A stretch of DNA of 64,000 bases from Apus apus (lineage: Eukaryota; Chordata; Aves; Apodiformes; Apodidae), in NCBI RefSeq assembly GCF_020740795.1, contig NC_067312.1:54889905-54953904 (forward strand). Direction: 5' to 3'. Each line of letters starts with the position of its first letter. Position 1 is the first letter of the stretch. Below, piece after piece: positions 1 to 17,850 of this stretch. The notes below the pieces were generated by a model. It made no database searches. It saw only the letters and a list, made by a program, of their open reading frames with translations, and had not been told where the DNA came from. The position numbers and the translations under genes are program-made.

Positions 1-7713
<7,713 letters not shown>

Positions 7714-8390
7714 GTGTGTGTGCTGTTGGGAAACCGATGTGCCTGCTGTTTGAGTACATGGCCTACGGGGATCTCAACGAATACCTGCGCGACCGCTCGC
7801 CTCGCAACCTCTGCAGCCTGGTGCGCAGCAGCCTGGAGGCGCGGCGCCGCCTGCCCAACCCTCTGGCCCTGTGTTGCACCAGCCAGCTCTGCATCGCCAA
7901 GCAGGTGGCTGCTGGCATGGCCTACCTCTCTGAGCGCAAGTTTGTCCACCGGGATTTGGCGACCAGGAACTGCCTGGTAGGGGAGAACATGGTGGTCAAA
8001 ATCGCCGATTTTGGTCTTTCGAGGAACATGTATTCAGCCGACTATTACAAAGCCAATGAGAATGATGCCATTCCCATCCGCTGGATGCCACCTGAGTCCA
8101 TTTTCTACAACCGCTACACCACAGAATCTGATGTGTGGGCTTATGGGGTGGTGCTGTGGGAGATCTTCTCCTATGGCATGCAACCCTACTATGGGATGGC
8201 TCATGAGGAGGTCATCTACTATGTGAGGGATGGGAACGTTCTCTCTTGCCCAGATGATTGTCCCCTCGAACTCTACAACCTGATGCGCCTCTGCTGGAGC
8301 AAGTTGCCTGCTGACCGGCCAAGCTTTGCCAGCATCCACTGCATCTTGGAGCGCATGTATGAGAGGGCTGTGGCCACCCCATCGGTCTGA
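7714..8390 (+). CDS. MUSK: MUSK terminal exon: hinge, kinase insert, C-lobe and C-terminus
   Basis: The last coding exon, 677 bp including TGA at 8388-8390. Joined to the previous exon it reads [19 protein letters not shown] (hinge). The kinase insert of about 35 residues is at 7788-7892. The HRDLATRN catalytic loop is at 7947-7970, DFG at 8007-8015, and the activation-loop tyrosines in YSADYY are at 8031-8048 (Y750, Y754 and Y755 in mammals). [10 protein letters not shown] and the C-lobe helices follow, ending at ERAVATPSV. All catalytic residues are present, so the kinase should be active. The insert is Arg-rich, CpG-rich and about two residues shorter than remembered human MUSK, while the flanking lobes are nearly identical. 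The C-terminal tripeptide is PSV rather than the mammalian VSV, which acts as a PDZ ligand. No frameshift or internal stop is seen. Confidence 0.97.
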
Positions 8391-10498
8391 GGAATGCACG
8401 CAGGGGGCCCCTCTATGTCCACCTATCCAGACTGACTTGTACCAGCCCATGGGCCCCTGGACTTCACACAAAGCCTCACTTTAGGGGGTGGAGAAACAAA
8501 ACAGCTAGGTCCTCTGACAAGCAAGAAGTGTGGACTGTGCTCCAGTAGGGTGGGCTATACCTCCCTGAGTGGGACTGTGCCTCCCAAACAACAAGGCTGA
8601 CCCCGGGGCCACCAACCCTGGACTCCTCATATTGGTAAGGGTACTGGTTGTGCTAACTCAGTACCTGTATTAGGCATTTCCAGGAGCACAGAAGTCCCCA
8701 GGGAAAGCAAACCAACACTTCACTGGTGGGGCTTCCTTCCAAACTGGTCCCTCCATGTTCTTCTACATTTATGCTCCTGGCTTTTACCTGTTTCTTCCCT
8801 TCCTCATTTGTTTTCGAGTACTGTTTGTAAGAAAAAAAAAGATTGCAGAAAACAATCTTTTTGGGGATATTATTTACTATTTTATTTTTGCATACTCATT
8901 TACTTCTGTAGAAAGATTATGTTTCCTAAGTCATAAGCCACTTTCTTTTCCTTTTCACTTCCGCCTTTTCACTTCCACGTCCTCTTTGACTCTCACAAAC
9001 ATGACATTGACAGAGTCAAAACAGGAGACTGCAGGACCACCAGCAGTTGCCTGCGTCTCATGTTACATGGACAAGTAAACTCTTGTCAACCACAAAGCCT
9101 TACATTTTCAAAAGTGGGAAGTCCACAGTGAGGTTCATTGGATGTTTGTTGAGATCTCACTCAAAAGCTTTCTGCAACCATTGCATCCCATTTCTCCTGC
9201 CTTCCTTCCCTGGCAACAAAGTAATTTGGTGCTAAGAGCAAAAATTCCACCCAAAGGCTGGTCCTGCACCTGATAGGTCTCCAAGGTGTTTTTGTTTGCC
9301 TTTGCCTGAAGTACAGCCCTCACTGCAATGAGAGCAGGGAGAAATGCAGCCCATCTTGCAGAAGTGTGTCAGGTTATGTTACCTGTTTCTCTCCTTTGCC
9401 CTTCCTATCTTTGCCTCATGTTTCTGGTTTTCCTTTCCTTACAGCATCTCCTAGCCCCTGTAAGCCTAATTGTAACAATTGCTGGCCACCTGCCCTTGTG
9501 CTGCAGTTTGCAGGCACAGAAGTAAGGAAGGTAGACGCCCATGATTAGTGGTCTTCAGAGACAACCTGCCAGTTAGGAGACGTGGAAAAACTGGGAATTC
9601 ACACTCCACATGAAGTTGCAGACTGCCCATCTGCAGGGTAAAGATGAGATTGGCTCACTTGCACATGGTCCACTGCCAACCTTCAAATACCAAATGTTGT
9701 TTCTTTGATAGAAGTTCTCCAAATTGTAATGGATACTTCAGTGCCAAAGAAAATTATGTTCCTCTGAGGAGATGTTTTACCATTTAGTTCCTTGGGCTAT
9801 GAGGAGCAGTTGTCCCAATTCTGATATGATAGCAGTGTGGGTCTGGGTACTTGGCACCTCCTCCTAATGTGGAAAGTAACTTACACCAAGCAAAGGGTGC
9901 AATAGCAGGCTGTAAAATCTGCACCATGTGGTGATGTGAACAAACACAACCATTTACAGTTAAAAGGCCAGTCTGCCTTTCTCCCTGCTAGGATCCCAGT
10001 GCTGCCTTCAGTGTCTCATTTTCCATTTCCCCCAGCTAGACTGCTTTGAAACCATGATCATGGTTTTCTTTTGGTTTCTGTGTGGGATGAAGTTAGATGC
10101 CTGTAATGTGATGTGCTATGAAGTTTGTCTTACTTTCTTTGTGAAAGAGGGACTTCCACAAACTTGGAAAAGCACCTTTTTCACTGCACTTTCCTAACTC
10201 AAATCCTTCTTTCAGTGACCTGTGCACAGGTTAAAGTGGGCCTGTAGTTTTTTACAAGAGTGGAAAATGTGTGTTTTCCTCCCCAGAATTCCAGCCTTTG
10301 CTTTATAAGCATGCCTTGAAATGTGTGGTAGTGAGTGACTGCAGGTCTGGAGGAAAAATTATTCCTGTGTAGGAAGAGTAAAGATAATTTAGGATCGACT
10401 CAGAAGCCCTCTGCAGCATGCTCTATGAGGATGGTAATCACTTCTGCATCATGATCCAACAGGAAGGCTTAGCACCTAAATGGTGATGTCCTTTGAGA

Positions 10499-10504
10499 AT
10501 TAAA
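10499..10504 (+). terminator. Variant polyadenylation signal ATTAAA (candidate MUSK)
   Basis: An ATTAAA hexamer 2.1 kb past the MUSK stop, the nearest common polyadenylation variant I noticed. There is no transcript support, and it could be chance in AT-rich sequence. Confidence 0.2.
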
Positions 10505-10653
10505 TGGTAGACAGACCTGCTGCTGCCTTGGTGTGTAGCTAGATTTTACCCTGAACATTTGCCCCAGTTGTATAATTTTCATGTTGCTAAAAGCTGGGGT
10601 TGAATTGTTTTGACAATTTGCCTTCTTCTTTCACAGCAGTATTTTCTCCTTTC

Positions 10654-10688
10654 TTTTTTTTTTTTTTTTTGGTTGTTGTTGTTGTTTG
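10654..10688 (+). repeat. Poly(T) / (GTT)n low-complexity tract
   Basis: A T run at 10654-10670 followed by about five GTT units. It lies within the probable MUSK 3' UTR. Confidence 0.85.
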
Positions 10689-11445
10689 AGATTTCTGCTT
10701 TCTTCAGTGTATGTTGTACAGTGTGCTACTCCAGAGACTTCTTGACTTTTTGTATGACTATCGCATAAAACAAATTATTTTGAATGGGAGTAAACAAAGG
10801 GGTTGTGAAAGAGTAGAAGGAAAAGGAAAATTTGTTACTCAAAAAGTTGCTTGGAAACAAAAATATTTTGCCATCTTTAGTTTGGATTTGTAATTCATGC
10901 AGAGAAAGAGGATCAACCAAAATTTAATATTTTTGGTGCTTCGGTTCCCATTCCCACTGACGGCAGAGGGAGTCTTGCAGTCAGTGGCACTGGATGAAAA
11001 CCCTGAGGAGAAAAAGATCTGCAGCGCGTTCAATGTGCTCATTCCTTCTGCGAGTGCCCTGTCTAGAGCATTTGCAGCACATATACAGCTTTATCCTGGC
11101 TGACATATTGTGAAATCTGATCAACCAAATAACACAGAAATCCTCTCATGTTCCTGTGGCTTTATTTAACACTCACATTTAAAATGCATGTTAAAAGCCT
11201 GAATTCCATAATTGATTGGATCCTGCCTGCAGCATGATAAAATTTGGTTTAGAGGAGTTGCTTTCCAAACACATTGTGGACTAAACGCAAGTGCCTGGTC
11301 TGATTTCTACAAGGACATATAATAGCTATTATTCTGTGATCATTTGTTATACATTTAATGAATGATGGCTTTGAAAGTCATCCGAAGCAGAGATGTACAT
11401 TTCTCATTATCCCAATCTGTGTAACTCGTGTACAATATTTTATAT

Positions 11446-11451
11446 AATAAA
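11446..11451 (+). terminator. MUSK: Candidate MUSK polyadenylation signal AATAAA
   Basis: The first canonical AATAAA downstream of the MUSK stop, in tatataataaaaacataac, followed within about 40-60 nt by T-rich sequence (tatctctgttctcttcc) that could serve as the downstream element. A further AATAAA at 13170-13175 is an alternative distal site. Confidence 0.4.
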
Positions 11452-11470
11452 AACATAACAGAAAAGGATA

Positions 11471-14400
11471 ATACTAATTATTATATCTCTGTTCTCTTCC
11501 TTCTCTAGCAATGGATTTGTTTCTGAAGATGGCTGCATTTCATTTTATTTAAACATCTTTATTACAGCTTTAATATCACAATGGTTATACCGTAGGCAAT
11601 TGCAGTTAGAATTTAGCCTATTATGTGTTCTCAAAGGCAGGTTCTTTTGATGGATTAAACTGGGTGCTACAAGGACACACTAAGAGACTGTAGACTGAAT
11701 GATACTCTTCAAAGGAAGAAGCCAATCAGGTTGCTCTGGAGGAGACCGTTTTGCAGGATGGTATTCTGGTCAGAGAAGGGGAGATCTGGGGTCTGGACAC
11801 CTCTTGGTCCTGACACTAGAGGTGTGAGGAGGAGAGACAAAACAATGTTTTTACAGCAGCATGGGTTGGAGTTCCTTGACCACTTTTTTCCCAATATGAA
11901 AGATGTCTAGCATAGATGGAAAAGACATCTGCCTCCCTCCCTTTTCCTGCTGGCATTTGCACATGATGATTTGAGATGTGATGGGAATTACTGTGTTATA
12001 AAACCAAGAGGGAATTGAGTTTACTGTCTGTAGAACACACATAATTTTGTCACTGTTGGGTTTATTTAAAAAGTTGTTACTATTTTCTGCACATGGTTCT
12101 CGAACACAAACTAATTCAATAAGTCTAGGAGAGTTTTAAATGGTTAAAGTTTGTTGCAAATATTTGACAATCAGAACTGGGGAGTAAAGCCAAACTTCCT
12201 GACTGCAATTCACTGGGCAAACCATGAAGTACATTGTTGTTTTTTGTTGGTTTATTTGTTTGTTTTTGTGTTTCGGTTTGGTTTACTTTGGTTTGGTTTT
12301 TCTGGTAGGGTTTTGTTGGGGTTTTTTTATACTCAAATACAGTGTAAGATGTTTTCTGAAAATAGTATTTCTTGAAATCTTAGAAAAAAATATTATTTTG
12401 TAAATATAGTCCTCTTGGAGAAAACCAATAATGAACTAGGAAAATAGTTGCTTTTTTGTCCTTTTAGTTGGGGTGAATCATATTCAAAGAGCTGACTCTA
12501 ACCTGCAAAGTTTTTCAAGGTGCCAGGGGAAGCAGGAGCCTCCTGTCCCATCACAAAACCAAATGTTTTTTAATCTTTAGAGATGCATTTTTTTAGCCTG
12601 GGCTAAAGAGTTTTCTCTATGACAGAACCTGCCATCTTCAGCAGCATGATCACTGCTGGGCTCCCCTTCCTCCAAGCCCTCTGAGGGCACCTGAACCAGT
12701 CAGCACACATAGACCTCCCTAAAGTCACGAGTCACCCAGAGTCTTTTGGGTAGTGCAGCAGCAATGTCAGCCATCCTGCCTGAAGCAATGGGAGTAACAC
12801 ATGGCTGGGGAGAGCAAAAGCATGAAATGGATTATTGAACATTCCTGGGCTTTTATTTATGTTCTGGTGAATGCATTGTTTGTGTGTGAGAACAGGCAGG
12901 GTGAAGAAGCTTGGTGGGGAAGTGGTTTCAGTGAGCCCTGGCTGCAAGTATCTCCTTGTGTCTTTCAAAACCTCCACTTCACCCATTCCCATTGTGTTTG
13001 AAACTTTGCATCATCAGCTGGATGTAATGACATGTCACTTCCTCAAGAAAACTTGAGGTCCTATGAGCCCTTTGCAATGTCCCTGACATTGCGGTGATGT
13101 GGGATCTGCTGCCCCTCTCTGCTGCAGGTGTGGAGCTCTGAAGTACATGTGAAACTGCTTTTCTTATTCAATAAAGAAATCAGAGGCTGCTAATGGTTCT
13201 CAAATACAAGGCTAGGATCTTTTTCTTATTACAAGAAGGAAAAAAAAAGAGAAAAAAAAAAAGAAAAATCCCATCTATTTACCAGCTCTACCAAAGACAC
13301 AGAACCTGCTGTAGTAAAGTCATGGATGTTTTTCAAATTTGTCAATCTTAGGAGAGAAAATACACACTAATTCACTTGAAAACATCTAGAAACACGTGTT
13401 TTAATGTAGTCTTGCTGTATGCAGCCAAGTGCATTCTGTACTGGCAGTCCAGTGATAACTGTGTAAATGGTAAGTCCTGAGGAGCTCAAAGCTGTCCTTA
13501 AAGGAAATATCTGCAATTTTCTGCAATACAGGAGGTTGTAACCTGAACTGAAGGTCACACTTTATACCACTGACATATTTCTGTGCTAACAGAGCATCTT
13601 CTACTGTCCTGCAAATTCAGGATTAAGTAAATAAGAGTTTCATCAACAACAAACAGAATGTTTTATAACAGATTTGGAGTAGAATGCAATCAATTAATTA
13701 TTTGATTGTGTTTATTAAAGGAATATATTCTTCTGTCTGCCTGGATTCTATAAATCTCATGCCATTTTTAGGCTGCTGTGTTTACTTTGACTCTGAGATA
13801 AGCACACTATACTTTTCTACTGGGCATGAGAGAACGTGTCTGGGCACTTGCAAGTGTATCTGCCCTCCCTCACAGTTCTTACATAAAAGAGACGTTACAC
13901 CTCAGGAGTTTATATATGCTAGCAAACTTTCATGTAAACAAACTACTTAAGGGAAGAGAGGATCTGTGCAGAAGTGAGGAGCACAGGATGAATGAATGGG
14001 GAGGGGGGAGTATTAACACTCCTGGATGATGAGCTCATGCTGTACTAAATTTAACTTTTAATTTAAAGTGGTGCTAACTTCACAGCAGTGACACTGGAGA
14101 ACAGGCAGGCTTTGAATGCAGTGAAGACAGGGAACTTCCTGTGGCTGGCTGGGATCAGGTGGAATGACACAGGATCTCAAGTAGAAAAGACAGCAGGGAA
14201 CCAGGCATTCTTCACTGGAGGAGCATTCCATGTTCCTGAGCGATGCGTAGCAGGATGCATAATCTCTCAATATTCCTGCCTCAGTTTCCCTCTGATTCAG
14301 TTGCTTTTTGTCTCTCAGTTTTGCAGGCCCAGGCCTGAAGTGAAAGATTCTCATAATAAAGGAAAAGGCCTGGGAAACTGAGCTGGTAACAACCTTGAAA

Positions 14401-14780
14401 GGTACAAACAGAGGCCAAGTTGATGTTCATAACATCAGCTGCTCTGTGGTGTTGAAGAACACAGAGCTCAGCCCAGTCACAGCTAGGCCTGAAAAGGAGA
14501 TAAAGTAGTAGCAAACAGATAAACAACAGAGTTTGCTTGGTGGGAACAAGGCCTTAATTATTTTTTCTACTGTTTTCATTTTATTCTCCAATGAGAGATG
14601 TTGGAGGTATGGCTAATGGTTAAATGACAGCAGTCAATCCACTTTATTTTATAAAAGCCTGGTCACATCTTTGATTGAAGGGACTTCCCATACACTTTCC
14701 CAGGAGGTTGCTGGATCTTCTCCTCTCCAGCAGGGACACCTTGGAGACACTAATTATCTAGAATTGAGATCCACCCAGGG
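11471..14780. other. Intergenic, no gene recognised
   Basis: AT-rich spacer. It contains a GTTT-rich low-complexity stretch (about 12232-12330), an A-rich stretch (about 13240-13266) and an isolated AATAAA at 13170. Short open frames here have no recognisable protein features. Confidence 0.6.
12232..12330. repeat. T/G-rich low-complexity tract
   Basis: About 100 bp made almost entirely of GTTT-, GGTTT- and TTGTT-like words. Similar tracts recur at 47289-47335, 51099-51237 and 57908-57975, and in complement at 48940-48990. Confidence 0.8.
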
Positions 14781-14789
14781 ACACCCAGC

Positions 14790-15175
14790 TGTGGCCTGGC
14801 AAGCGTGACAGACATTAACTCTTTCATTGTCTTTGTTAGCAAACTTAATGTTAAGTACGCTTCATCTTTAAGCTTAAAGATGACAGAATCCTATAAGATT
14901 GATAAGTAATGTTTTAGGCCTAGTTTAAAACTTAGTAGTAAGTAAGGCGCTAGCATTTAAATGGCTAACCTTTATTGTTTTATCTAACTGTAAGTAGTAA
15001 AATTCACTGTTAAGATACCCTTTGCATTCAGACTTCAACTTCTGATCTCCCAGTTTCTCTACACTTTGACTGTACTTGTGCCTTCTACTTTAAAGAGTTA
15101 AGACCCCAATGTTTTATGCAATAAATCTTGATCTGTGCATATATGTCTCATCTGCCGTCTCATCCCATTCAGGAC
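14790..15175 (+). mobile_element. Possible LTR fragment (uncertain)
   Basis: This AT-rich block is repetitive in its own words (repeated TTAAGT, TAGTAAGT and CTTTAA motifs). It ends with a canonical AATAAA at about 15120 followed by some 50 bp running to cattcaggaca, a layout like the U3-R-U5 end of an avian endogenous-retrovirus LTR. I could not find a matching TG start or a target-site duplication, so both limits are approximate. It could equally be unique intergenic sequence with a chance AATAAA. Confidence 0.28.
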
Positions 15176-15179
15176 AGGA

Positions 15180-17090
15180 TGCAATAGCAGACACACTGGT
15201 GTCTAGGATTTATCCCCAGTGCCTTTACTATCATTCCTCAGGTTCTGGAGCACAGTGAGATGTCCTTGTGCTCCAAGACCCTAAACTCAAGAAAAGCAGC
15301 AGGACAGCCCTGCTCCCCCCTTCCCTCCCTTGCAAGCCTGCACCGATCTGATCTGATTTTAGGGGCCAGGTGAGTGCAGGTCTGCAGAGCAGAGCAGTGC
15401 TAGCAAACAATGTGCACATTTCATGACTCCCACAGTGGCACAGGGATATTGGCTGTGTGGCCGCTGCTCAGACTGGCAATTCCTCTGCCCCAGTGGGTAC
15501 CCAATGTGTGATACAGCCACAAGACTCCATGGGGCTGGGAGACTGTGCTGTTTTTAGAAAGAGCTCATGGCCAGGACTGTACAAAATGTTCAGATCAAAA
15601 TCGCCAGCAATGCAAAGCCGCTTGAGTTTGGGTGTTGTTACTTGCACTGATGAGGCTGGCTAAGGGGATATGCGAGCCTCCAGGCTGCTGCTCGGCTCCA
15701 TTTCAAGAGAAACTGGCCTGATTTATAGCTTGGCATCAGCAGCACATCGCAGTCCAGCAGTCATGGGCTGGCAGGGGAACCGACAAATTGACTTGGTATC
15801 AGTATGTCTTGCATGTGAGATCTTCAAGTCAACAGCAAAGCATGCTAATGAACTGTCCTCTTATCAATCTAGGATGTGAAAAATTCTGAAATACTGTCTG
15901 GGATCAGGTGGCACCTATCTAGACAAAACCGTACAGTTTTTAGCCAATGTATTTTACTGTGTAACACACCATATGCAGACAGGACACTGTGGTACCCACA
16001 CTGTGATGAACAGGGTTGCTGTTGCTTTCTGCAAACAAGGTGTGCTATTTCTCTGAGTGTGCAGGGCAGCAGAGTATTGGATTTGGCTTGCATGAGATAA
16101 ATCTTGTCAATGAAAGGGACACACTGCCTGTTTGGAAACACATTCTGACTCAGCAAGACTTGCACAAATGTTTTTCTTGGACAGCTACCATACAGTCAAG
16201 TAGCTGCTATTACACATTTGCCCTTTTATGCCACTCCAGACAAGGGATTATCTGTTAGTAAGAAGATTTTAAAAATAACTTGAGATAAAATGTTAGATTA
16301 AAATCTTGCACATGAAAGTATTTCTGTCTATCATAAAAAATGTGCACAGTTCATTCTTTTGGGGCTCTGAGATCTGCTCTAGCTTCACTGGCAAGCCTTC
16401 AAATTTAGTTCAGAATTTAGAATTTAGTGGGGGTGACAATTATTCACTGCTTTTTCCAACACAGCAATAAGGGGGCCTCCAATGAACTTAACAGCAAGGA
16501 AATACAAGGCACAATTACATTCCCAGGAGCTGCAGACACCAAAAGTATGCACAAATCTGAAGAAAAAAAAAAAAAGAGATTGCACAAATTCACACAGGGG
16601 AGGTATGCCAATTTTCATCAAATTTGATAGTTTCAATGCCTTGCAGTGCTGTTTTTTAGACACTTTTAGAGGAACACAAGGCAAAAAAGTCACTTTATGG
16701 ATGTAGATGTGAACTGAGTTGGTGCTTTTCTTGAAATATCTGCTGGCAACAGTTGGAGTCAGCATACCAAATATCTGACCTTCTGATACCTGATTTACTC
16801 CTTCCATTGTGAGATTCATCTGCAAAGGGGTCTGGGTTGTAAAATCTGTGCTCAGATCCCACATGTCTTCTGCCTGATGGATATTTGGTTGGTCTGAACT
16901 TGACATAAGGCATGTAACCTGACAACAAAAATTTAACTGTTTTCCTGTGCAGTGCTTTAATGTCTCTTGGATAACACCTGCACCCTTCAATGGGAAAACA
17001 CCTTGTGTGGATCTGTAGGGCCAACGGGATGAGAAAAACTCTTCCAAATGAGACTCAGAGTTTTGCTACCCACTGACTTGTGTCAATGAC
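15180..17090. other. Intergenic, no gene recognised
   Basis: No conserved coding sequence or transposon is recognised. It contains a 207-codon minus-strand open frame (16424-17047) interrupted in character by a long poly-Phe stretch. That frame is treated as a curiosity, not a gene. Confidence 0.55.
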
Positions 17091-17091
17091 T

Positions 17092-17850
17092 TCAGAATCA
17101 TAGAATCAAGGAATCACAAATGATTTGTGTTGGAAAAGACCTTAAAAATAACCTAATTCCAACCTCCCTGCATAGGCAGGGACACCTCCTACTACATCAG
17201 TTTGCTCCAGGCCCCATCCCACCTGGCCTTGAACACTGCCAGGGAGGGGGTAGCCACAGCTGTCCTGGGCAACCTGTGGCAGTGTCTCACCACACTCATA
17301 GGAAAGAATTTCATCCTAATGTCTAATCTAAATCTCCCCTCTTCCAGCTTGAAATCTTTATCCCTCATCCTATTGTTACATGCCCTTGTAAGTAGTCCCT
17401 CCCCAGCTTTCCTGTAGGTCTCATTCAGGTACTAAACGCCTGCTATAAGGTCTCCCAGAGCCTCCTGGGCTGAACCACAACCTTCTCAGCTTGTCTTCAT
17501 AGGAGAGGTGCTCCAGCCCTCAGATCATCCTCATGGCCTCTTCTGGACTTGCTCCAACAGTTCCATGTCCTTCTGTGTTGAGGACTCCAGAACTGGACGC
17601 AGTATTCCAGATGTGGTCTTACAAGAGCAGACCAGAGGGGGAGGATCACCTCCCTTGACCTGCTGGCCATGTTTCTTTTGATGCAGCCCAGGACATCACT
17701 GGCTTTTGGGCTGCAAGTACACATTGCTGGCTCATGTTGAGCTTCTCACCAACTAACACCTCCAAGTCCTTCTCCTCAGGGCTTTTTCTCAGTCATTGTC
17801 TACCCAGCCGGTAGTTGTGCTTGGGGTTGCCCTGACAGATGTGAAGTCTT
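17092..17850 (-). mobile_element. CR1 LINE fragment, 5'-truncated
   Basis: Read on the minus strand, this ends with the CR1 octamer tail (ATTCTATGATTCTG-like, at 17092-17110 on plus). The CR1 3' UTR precedes it, and before that comes the C-terminal part of the reverse-transcriptase ORF: SREVILPLWSALVRPHLEYC is recognisable around 17600-17660. Stops and frame changes make it inactive. It is 5'-truncated near 17850, as usual for CR1, which rarely inserts at full length. Plus-strand open frames across it are antisense shadows. Confidence 0.93.

Larger units (their letters stand above)
8391..11470 (+). other. MUSK: Probable MUSK 3' UTR
   Basis: Noncoding sequence directly after the MUSK stop. 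No AATAAA occurs until 11446, so either the UTR is about 3 kb long or a variant signal is used (ATTAAA at 10499-10504). It includes a poly(T) and GTT-repeat stretch at 10654-10688. I see no coding gene or CR1 copy here. The 3' limit is inferred from the polyadenylation signal, not seen directly. Confidence 0.5.

Noticed and set aside
8034..8471. 145-codon minus-strand frame opposite the MUSK terminal exon
   Set aside because: Antisense shadow of conserved kinase codons.
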